Of a DNA stretch of 61,131 nucleotides, positions 55,148 through 61,131 are shown in pieces. The translations under genes and the position numbers were made by a program. The stretch is from NCBI GenBank assembly GCA_017305055.1, contig JAFKMZ010000018.1:1-61131 (forward strand), given 5' to 3'. The notes below the pieces were generated by a model. It saw nothing but the letters and a program-made list of their open reading frames with translations. It ran no database searches and was not told where the DNA came from. Source of the DNA: Lysobacterales bacterium. GTDB taxonomy: Bacteria; Pseudomonadota; Gammaproteobacteria; Xanthomonadales; Rhodanobacteraceae. How positions within the stretch are numbered: position 1 is the stretch's first letter; each line of letters opens with the position of its first letter.

Positions 55148-56863
55148 CTATTGGTAGACGTGCAGACGCTCGAACACCCAGGCCTCGTAGGAAGCCAGCA
55201 AGCCCGGTACCGGGCAATCGTCGAAGCGCCCGCCGCAGCGGTCGCGCAGCGTGGTGGCGGCGGCGAAATAGGCGTCCGCCGGCAGGCCGGCTGCCTGCAG
55301 CACCATCGTCGGCAGGAAGGCGATGTCCAGCATCGGGTAGTGCGGCAGCACCGGGCCGGGGAAATTGCTCTTCAGTACGTAGTAGGTGAGCTCGTCGCGG
55401 TACGGCCGCAACCCTGGCGGCAGCGTGCGCGGCAACCCGCGCAGAAGGCCGTTGAACGAGGGCTGGTGGTCACCGAAATGCAGCAGGATGGTCGGCTGGG
55501 GACGATCCAGGAAGGTGTGCTCGAGGCCGCGCATGGCCAGATCCGAGTCGTGCAGCCGCCACAGATAGGTGTCGAAGTTGAGCGCCGTGGCCGGCGCCAG
55601 GCCACGCGCCACGCCGTCGCGCCACGGCTCGGGCAGCTTCGGGCGTTCGGCGTCGTCATGCGGACCGTGCTGGTTCACCGTCAGCACCATCATGAACACC
55701 GGATGGCCCGGCCGCTTGGCCAGCGCATAGGCGCGCGCCGCGGCGGCAAACATCTGCGCGTCGGATTCCTCCCACTCGTCAAGCTGCAACTCACTGGCGT
55801 CATACAGATGGTCGAAGCCGTAGTCGCGATAGGCGTTGCGGCCGTTGAGGAAGCTGCCGACCGTGGGATACACGGCAATCGTGGTGTAGCCCAGGCGCCG
55901 CAGCAGCCAGGGCAAGGCGTCGCGCACGTGGGGCGCGAGCACGAATGGCGCATACATGCCGCCGGGCCCGAAGATGTCATGCGGCATGCCGGTCAAGGCC
56001 GCAAACTCGCTGACCCAGGTGCCGCCGCCAAACGTGTGCACGCGCAGCACGCCCGCACCGCGCGTGCGCGCGTCGGCGCGGAACAGCGCGAACTGGCACA
56101 GCGCCACGTCGCGGCAGGCGTCGAAATTGGAAGGATCGAACGTGCTCTCCTCCAACACCTGCACGATGTCCGGATAGGGTCCATGCGCGGCCGGCGAGCT
56201 CGGCATGGCCGTGCCGGCCCACTGCTGCTGCGCCGCCAGGGCGTTGGACATCCGCGGCAGTTGGACCTCGGCATCGCGCCAGTTGACGAAGAAGTCGGTG
56301 AGCAGCGCGTCGTCGGACATCTCGTCCCAGGCCGCGCGCGCATGCAGCTGGGCAAAGGCGCCGTGCGGCAGCAGCAGCATCCAGAACATGCCGGCGAAAC
56401 CCACCACACCCAGCACGCGCAGCAGGCCCGCGCGCCACCGGCTTCGCCCGCGCCAGTGCAGGTCGCCGCGCCACACCAGGTACAGCAGCACCGGGCCGAG
56501 GACGCACAGACCGATGCCCAGCGCGTACAGGTGCGGGTAGTGGCGCAAGGTGTCGACCAGGCTGGTGCGCGCAAAGTAGACGAAGTCAGCCGGCAGCAGC
56601 GTGGACTCCAGGTATTGCATCTTCAGCACGGCAATGAAGCGCAGCCCGACGAACACCCCGCCGGCAAGCACCAGTGCGGTGGCTGGACGCGCGAGCACAG
56701 CCAGGAGCGCGCCGAGCGTGCACAGCATCAGGCTGGCCACGAAGATCTGCTGCAGCCGCTGCGGCTCGCCGCCGGCGGCCAGCACCACGCAAACAAGGAA
56801 AAACGCCAACGCCGCACCGAGCACGATGTATGGCCGCAACAAACGCAACGAGGCAACTCGCAT
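55148..56863 (-). CDS. Sulfatase-fold membrane phosphotransferase (LtaS/OpgB-like)
   Basis: A 571-residue protein with five N-terminal membrane helices (residues about 10-160) followed by a periplasmic alkaline-phosphatase/sulfatase domain. The catalytic threonine is in VQVLEESTFDP, substrate and metal residues are in FGGGTWVSEFAALTGMPH, VNQHGPHDD and FGDHQPSFNG. Relatives transfer phosphoglycerol or phosphoethanolamine to surface glycans. ATG at 56863 has GGGGAG 10 bases upstream; GTG 56872 is in frame. The acceptor is not identifiable. Confidence 0.9.
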   Translation of the reverse strand: MRVASLRLLRPYIVLGAALAFFLVCVVLAAGGEPQRLQQIFVASLMLCTLGALLAVLARPATALVLAGGVFVGLRFIAVLKMQYLESTLLPADFVYFARTSLVDTLRHYPHLYALGIGLCVLGPVLLYLVWRGDLHWRGRSRWRAGLLRVLGVVGFAGMFWMLLLPHGAFAQLHARAAWDEMSDDALLTDFFVNWRDAEVQLPRMSNALAAQQQWAGTAMPSSPAAHGPYPDIVQVLEESTFDPSNFDACRDVALCQFALFRADARTRGAGVLRVHTFGGGTWVSEFAALTGMPHDIFGPGGMYAPFVLAPHVRDALPWLLRRLGYTTIAVYPTVGSFLNGRNAYRDYGFDHLYDASELQLDEWEESDAQMFAAAARAYALAKRPGHPVFMMVLTVNQHGPHDDAERPKLPEPWRDGVARGLAPATALNFDTYLWRLHDSDLAMRGLEHTFLDRPQPTILLHFGDHQPSFNGLLRGLPRTLPPGLRPYRDELTYYVLKSNFPGPVLPHYPMLDIAFLPTMVLQAAGLPADAYFAAATTLRDRCGGRFDDCPVPGLLASYEAWVFERLHVYQ

Positions 56864-57042
56864 GGTGGGCACGCTCCCCGGTACGGCCCGGTGGCTGCCG
56901 GCATTTTAGCCGTCTTTGCCACCCACAGCCGACACCGCCAGCGGTCCGTTCGACCGGCGTTGTGCGGCCATCGCTGCCCTGCACGCCGCTGGTTCCCGTC
57001 ACGCCGGCCGCGGACGCGGCGCAAGGCAGGTATCATCGACGC

Positions 57043-57732
57043 ATGAGCCCCACGCCCCTGTCCTCCACCCCAACCGCGTTTCCCACCGAGTCCGCCAGCT
57101 TCCTGCTGGATGGCCCGGCGGGGAAGCTGGAAGCCATCACCGACGTCGCCACGCGCAACTGTGCACGGCGCGGCGTGGCGGTGATCTGCCACCCGCAGCC
57201 CGAACAGGGCGGCACCATGCACAACAAGGTGGTGACCATGGCCGAGCGGGCGCTGCGCGAGTCCGGGCTGGATACGCTGCGCTTCAACTTCCGCGGCACC
57301 GGCAACTCCACCGGCACCCACGACGGCGGACCGGGCGAGGGCGACGACCTGGTGGCCGTGGCCGACTGGGTGCGCAAGGTGCGGCCGGACGACGTGCTGT
57401 GGCTGGCCGGATTCTCGTTCGGCGCCTGGGTCACCTTGCGCAACGCCGTGCGCCTGCAGGCCAAGGCACTGGTCAGCATTGCCCCGCCCATCGGCCTGCG
57501 CCCGCTGGACGGCGTGCCGCTGCCGACCTGCCCGTGGCTGCTGATCCAGGGCGAAGCCGACGAGATCGTGGACCCGCAGGCCGTGTTCGACTGGGTCGCC
57601 GCGCTGAAGCAGCCGCCCGAGCTGATCCGCATGCCGGATACCGGGCATTTCTTCCACCGCCGGATGATGGACCTGCGCGGCGCGATCAAGCACGCGGTGC
57701 GCGATTGGCGGCCGCCACTGCGGCATGCCTGA
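57043..57732 (+). CDS. Alpha/beta hydrolase (KANL3/Tex30-like, YcjY-type)
   Basis: A 229-residue cytosolic hydrolase. Nucleophile serine in GFSFGAWV, aspartate in QGEADEIVDP and histidine in DTGHFFHRR complete the triad; VICHPQPEQGGTMHNKVV and FNFRGTGNSTG form the oxyanion region. Such proteins are widespread beside cell-division genes in gammaproteobacteria; substrate unknown. ATG at 57043, with TATCAT 57031-57036 a possible -10. The zapE gene starts 43 bp later. Confidence 0.9.
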   Translation: MSPTPLSSTPTAFPTESASFLLDGPAGKLEAITDVATRNCARRGVAVICHPQPEQGGTMHNKVVTMAERALRESGLDTLRFNFRGTGNSTGTHDGGPGEGDDLVAVADWVRKVRPDDVLWLAGFSFGAWVTLRNAVRLQAKALVSIAPPIGLRPLDGVPLPTCPWLLIQGEADEIVDPQAVFDWVAALKQPPELIRMPDTGHFFHRRMMDLRGAIKHAVRDWRPPLRHA

Positions 57733-57775
57733 GGCTGATCGCGCACCTTGAATTCCTATCACTGGAACGCAGCCC

Positions 57776-58894
57776 ATGGCTGATGGGCTACCGCTGGCGC
57801 CCAGCGTCCGCTACGCGGAAGGCGTAGCCGCACACCGCTGGGAAGCGGATCCGACGCAGCTTGCCCTGCTGCCTGAGTTCGATCGCCTGCACGCTGCCCT
57901 CTGCGCTGCGGCACTGCGTCCCGAGGGCCTGCTCGGGCGCCTGCGTGGCATGCTTGGCACCGAACCGGCCGCGGCCATACCCGGCCTGTACCTGTGGGGC
58001 CAGGTCGGCCGCGGCAAGACCTTCCTGATGGACCTGTTTGCCGCCAGCCTGCCGCACGGCGTGGCCTTGCGTCGGCATTTCCATCGCTTCATGGCCGAGG
58101 TGCACGCGGCCCTGCACGCGCTTGGCGAGCGCCAGGACCCGCTGCGCATCGTCGCCGCCGAGCTGGCCGGCCGCTGCCGCGTGCTGTGCCTGGACGAGTT
58201 CCTGGTCAACGACATCGGCGACGCGATGATTCTCGCCAACCTGCTCGAGGCGCTGTTTGCCCACGACGTGGTGCTGGTGACCACGTCCAATACGCCGCCG
58301 GCGCAGCTTTACCGTGGTGGCCTGCAGCGCGCGCGCTTCCTGCCGGCCATCGCCCTGCTCGAACAACGTTGCCATGTGGTGGAGTTGCAGTCGTCCCACG
58401 ACTGGCGGCTGCGCGCGCTGACCCAGGCCTCGGTATACCTCACCCCGCCCGGGCCGGAGGCACAGCGGACGCTGGAGCGCATCTTCGCCAGCCAGGCCAG
58501 CGGGCCGGTGCGCGAGGGCGGCGCGCTGCACATCCTGGGCCGCGACATCCCGCTGGTGCGGCGTGCCGACAACATCCTGTGGTTCGATTTCGCCGCCCTG
58601 TGCGAAGGGCCACGCGCGGTCAGCGACTATATCGAGCTGGCCAAGTCCTGCCCCACCGTGATCGTCGCCAACGTGCCGCAGTTCACCGTGTACAGCGAGG
58701 ACCCCGCGCAGCGCTTCGTGCAGCTGGTCGACGAGTTCTACGACCGCCAGGTCAAGCTGGTGCTGTCCGCGGCCGCGCCGATCACCGAGCTGTATGCCGG
58801 CGAACGCCTGCGCGCGGCGTTCGCGCGCACCGAATCGCGCCTGATCGAGATGGGCAGCGAGGAATACCTCGCCCTGCCACATCGGGCAGGGTAA
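57776..58894 (+). CDS. zapE: Cell division ATPase ZapE
   Basis: A 372-residue AFG1/ZapE ATPase. Walker A is GQVGRGKTFLMD, Walker B LCLDEFLVND, sensor region VTTSNTPPAQLY, and family motifs RRHFHRFMAEVH and LWFDFAALCEGPRAVSDYIE. It associates with FtsZ rings and modulates division under low oxygen or heat. ATG at 57776 has AACGCAG upstream (weak). The 245 bp following (58895-59139) has no supported gene. Confidence 0.96.
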   Translation: MADGLPLAPSVRYAEGVAAHRWEADPTQLALLPEFDRLHAALCAAALRPEGLLGRLRGMLGTEPAAAIPGLYLWGQVGRGKTFLMDLFAASLPHGVALRRHFHRFMAEVHAALHALGERQDPLRIVAAELAGRCRVLCLDEFLVNDIGDAMILANLLEALFAHDVVLVTTSNTPPAQLYRGGLQRARFLPAIALLEQRCHVVELQSSHDWRLRALTQASVYLTPPGPEAQRTLERIFASQASGPVREGGALHILGRDIPLVRRADNILWFDFAALCEGPRAVSDYIELAKSCPTVIVANVPQFTVYSEDPAQRFVQLVDEFYDRQVKLVLSAAAPITELYAGERLRAAFARTESRLIEMGSEEYLALPHRAG

Positions 58895-59139
58895 GACCCC
58901 CGCGCCTCGCGACCCGCCCCTGCCGCGCAGGTCCCGGCGGGCACCGGCCGCGGCATCGCCATCCGGCAGCTGAACAGGGATGCCGCAAGCAGCGGCACAC
59001 GACAGCCACCTGAAAGACAGACCGGCTGTAGTGGCCGCGCCTGGCGGGCGTCGCCGGCACGCCGCAGTCGCGGCATACCGCCCAGGTGCCGGTCAAGCAT
59101 CGCCGTTCGAGTGCCCTGCGAGCCTTCGCGGAACACGTC

Positions 59140-59880
59140 ATGGACCGAATCCAGCCATCGCCAGCATTGCCGATCCTGATGTACCACAACATCGCGCGTG
59201 CGCCGCACAGACTGCCGGTGTACCGCAGCCTGTACGTCAGCCCCGGCGCATTCGCACGCCAGCTGTGGCTGCTGCGCCGGCTGGGCTATGTCGGCGTGTC
59301 GATGGCCGCGGCGATGCCCTACCTGCGCGGCGAGCGCAGTGGCCGCATCGCGGTGATCACCCTGGACGACGGCTACCAGGACAACCTCGAAGCCGCGCTG
59401 CCGCTGCTGCAACGCTATGGCTTCACCGCCACCGTGTACGCGGTCAGTAGCGTGCTGGGACGTTTCAACTGCTGGGACGCCGAGCGGCTCGGGGTCCGCA
59501 AGCCCGTGATGTCGGCGGCGCAGCTGCGCCAGTGGGCCGCCGCCGGCATGGAAGTCGGGGCCCACAGCCGCAGCCACCCGCATCTCACGCGCTGCGGCGA
59601 CCAGGCCCTGCATGACGAGATTCATGGCGCCAAGAGCGATCTCGAGGACGTGCTTGGCGCAGCCGTCACCCAGTTCTGCTACCCGTACGGCGACGTGGAC
59701 GGCCGCGTCGCCGCCGCCACACGCGAAGCCGGCTTTGTCGCCGCCACGACCACCAGCCGCGGCCGCGCCCGTCCCGGCGCCGACCTGTGGCGCCTGCCAC
59801 GGGTGCAGATCGCGCGCCACCACCTGTTGCCGCAGTTTGCCATGCGTACCCTCACCGCCTACGAGGACCGGCGTGCATGA
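59140..59880 (+). CDS. Polysaccharide deacetylase family (CE4/NodB) protein
   Basis: A 246-residue protein with the full NodB signature: metal-binding DD in TLDDGYQDN and histidines in GAHSRSHPHL, plus FCYPYGDVDG and ILMYHNI at the start. It removes acetyl groups from N-acetylhexosamine glycans. No signal peptide is clear from this ATG; an in-frame GTG at 59086 would add 18 basic residues. The stop overlaps the following glycosyltransferase by four bases, so the two form a glycan-synthesis or modification operon. Confidence 0.9.
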   Translation: MDRIQPSPALPILMYHNIARAPHRLPVYRSLYVSPGAFARQLWLLRRLGYVGVSMAAAMPYLRGERSGRIAVITLDDGYQDNLEAALPLLQRYGFTATVYAVSSVLGRFNCWDAERLGVRKPVMSAAQLRQWAAAGMEVGAHSRSHPHLTRCGDQALHDEIHGAKSDLEDVLGAAVTQFCYPYGDVDGRVAAATREAGFVAATTTSRGRARPGADLWRLPRVQIARHHLLPQFAMRTLTAYEDRRA

Positions 59881-60998
59881 ACTTCCTGCTGGTCGGCACC
59901 AACGCCGAGAACACCGGTGCAGCGACACATTTCGTGGCCCTCGCCGAGGCGCTCGCCGGGGCAGGCCACGCGGTGACCGTGATCGCCGCGCCCGGCAGCC
60001 TGATTGCTGCCGAGCTGGGCGGCTCCGGGGTGGACCTGCGCCTGGGCAAGTTCCGCAACGTGCTCGATCCGCGCGGCTACGCCACGGTGGTCCGCGCCGC
60101 GGGGCAGACGCAACCGGACTGGCTGATCGGCAATTTCGGCAAGGAATACTGGCCGCTGATCGCATTGGGCCGTGCGCTCAGGATTCCAGTGGCCCTGTTC
60201 CGCCACCGCACGCCGCCAATGAGAATGTTGTCGGCGTGGATGCTGCCGCGTCTGGCCCAGCGCTTCTTCGCCGTGTCCCAATACGCGCGCCAGGGCTATC
60301 TCGACCGCGGCATACCCCCCGAGCGTGTGCAGATTCTGCACAACCCGGTGAATGTCGACCGTTGCCATCCTGATGCGCGGCAACGCTCGGCGCTGCGGCA
60401 GCGCCTGGGCCTCGACGAGGAGGCCATCGTGGTCGGCTATGCCGGAAGGCTGCAGCGCGGCAAGGGCATTTTCACCCTGCTCATCGCCACCAGCGAAGCG
60501 ATGGCGCGGGAGCCGCGGCTGCATTGCCTGTGGCTGGGCGATGGCCCTGACGGGGCGGCACTGCGTGAACTGGCACAACGCGACCCCAATGCGTCCCACC
60601 ACCATTTTCCAGGCTGGGTCCAGGACAGCACGCCGTGGTACAACGCCATGTCGATGCTGGCGTTCCCGTCGCTGGCACCGGAAACGTTTGGGCGTGTATC
60701 GGTCGAGGCGCAGGCTGCCGGCATCCCCGTGCTGGGCAGCGATATCGGCGGCATCCCGGAAACCATGCAGGCCGGCGTCAGCGGTCTGCTGTTGCCGCCA
60801 GGTGATTCTGCCGCATGGCGTGATGCCATCCTCGGCCTGTGTGACCCTGCCGTCCGCGTGCCGATGGGACTGGCCGGCCGGCAGTTCGTCGAGGAGCATT
60901 TCAGCGGCACCAGCATCGCCGCCGAACTGATCCGTTCACTGCACGCGGTGCGTCCCGTACGCACCAAGCGTCGACGGCCGGGCGGAGCATTTTCCTGA
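59877..60998 (+). CDS. GT4-family glycosyltransferase
   Basis: A 373-residue GT-B glycosyltransferase. The C-terminal nucleotide-sugar domain has VVGYAGRLQRGKGI, LWLGDGPD and PSLAPETFGRVSVEAQAAGIP, with the E-x7-E motif. The N-terminal acceptor domain reads FLLVGTNAENTGAATHF. It transfers a sugar to a lipid or polysaccharide acceptor. Coupled to the deacetylase gene. The last 133 bp of the window (60999-61131) shows no gene I can support. Confidence 0.93.
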   Translation: MNFLLVGTNAENTGAATHFVALAEALAGAGHAVTVIAAPGSLIAAELGGSGVDLRLGKFRNVLDPRGYATVVRAAGQTQPDWLIGNFGKEYWPLIALGRALRIPVALFRHRTPPMRMLSAWMLPRLAQRFFAVSQYARQGYLDRGIPPERVQILHNPVNVDRCHPDARQRSALRQRLGLDEEAIVVGYAGRLQRGKGIFTLLIATSEAMAREPRLHCLWLGDGPDGAALRELAQRDPNASHHHFPGWVQDSTPWYNAMSMLAFPSLAPETFGRVSVEAQAAGIPVLGSDIGGIPETMQAGVSGLLLPPGDSAAWRDAILGLCDPAVRVPMGLAGRQFVEEHFSGTSIAAELIRSLHAVRPVRTKRRRPGGAFS

Positions 60999-61131
60999 TC
61001 CGGCCCTGGCATCGGTGGCCAGGTCGTCGGTGCCAGCGCAAGAGGAGACGCATCACCCCTCAGGGCCTGCGCGACGCCTCTTCCCGGCGGCGCGATGCGC
61101 TGCGCGATCTCGCGCACCTGCCGCTTGTGCA

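Noticed and set aside
60437-61117. 226-residue minus-strand frame at the right edge
   Set aside because: It is mostly antisense to the glycosyltransferase gene and shows no family features; the last 133 bp alone are too short to judge.

Overview
The window is a GC-rich chromosomal segment whose protein content (PepQ-type prolidase, MrpA-B fusion, TPR-sulfotransferase next to a TonB receptor, PabB-PabC fusion, subtype I-F Csy proteins, many GTG starts) best fits a gammaproteobacterium of the Xanthomonadales (Rhodanobacter/Dyella/Luteibacter-like). The order-level placement is inference from protein families; no 16S gene is present.

Layout. (1) 1-828: the end of a type I-E-like CRISPR array (14 repeats, 13 spacers) that continues off the left edge, followed by a two-gene cassette of a ribbon-helix-helix-like protein and a coiled-coil protein (990-1486). 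(2) 1762-14028: an accessory catabolic locus. A four-gene, overlapping minus-strand operon encodes a Rieske oxygenase, a secreted amidohydrolase, an APC permease and a trimethylamine-dehydrogenase-like flavoprotein. A plus-strand set faces it: TPR-sulfotransferase, TonB receptor and exported M20 peptidase. (3) 14254-20197: a complete Mrp/Pha Na+(K+)/H+ antiporter operon (AB fused, then C-G) with a structured 5' leader. (4) 20288-28997: a peptide-salvage cluster with two near-duplicate M19 dipeptidases, a third divergent M19-like protein lacking the usual first metal ligands, PepQ prolidase, a Tat-exported glycosylasparaginase-type hydrolase, and a two-gene operon of a carbamoylsarcosine-amidase-like hydrolase and a PuuE-like deacetylase. 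(5) 29139-35724: PabB-PabC fusion, IS3-family debris, a heme-oxygenase-fold protein and a membrane PAS-GGDEF-EAL protein.

(6) 35747-49568: a complete type I-F CRISPR-Cas system on the minus strand: cas1, cas2-3, then cas8f-cas5f-cas7f-cas6f, a leader with a perfect 28-bp palindrome, and a 72-repeat, 71-spacer array. A VapBC-type toxin-antitoxin pair sits inside the cas locus between cas2-3 and cas8f on the opposite strand. One spacer forms an intrinsic terminator in the direction of pre-crRNA transcription. Two spacer sets target homologous coding sequences and differ almost only at synonymous positions. A tRNA-Arg(CCG) gene lies next to cas1. (7) 50075-60998: M61 peptidase, diguanylate cyclase, a second APC permease, an inverted repeat pair, an LtaS/OpgB-like sulfatase-fold membrane protein, an alpha/beta hydrolase, ZapE, and a deacetylase-glycosyltransferase pair.

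Most distinctive content: the I-F locus with an embedded toxin-antitoxin module and a terminator-bearing spacer, and the two facing peptide/N-methyl-compound catabolic clusters. The repeats of the first array do not belong to the I-F system, so a second interference machinery is expected outside the window.
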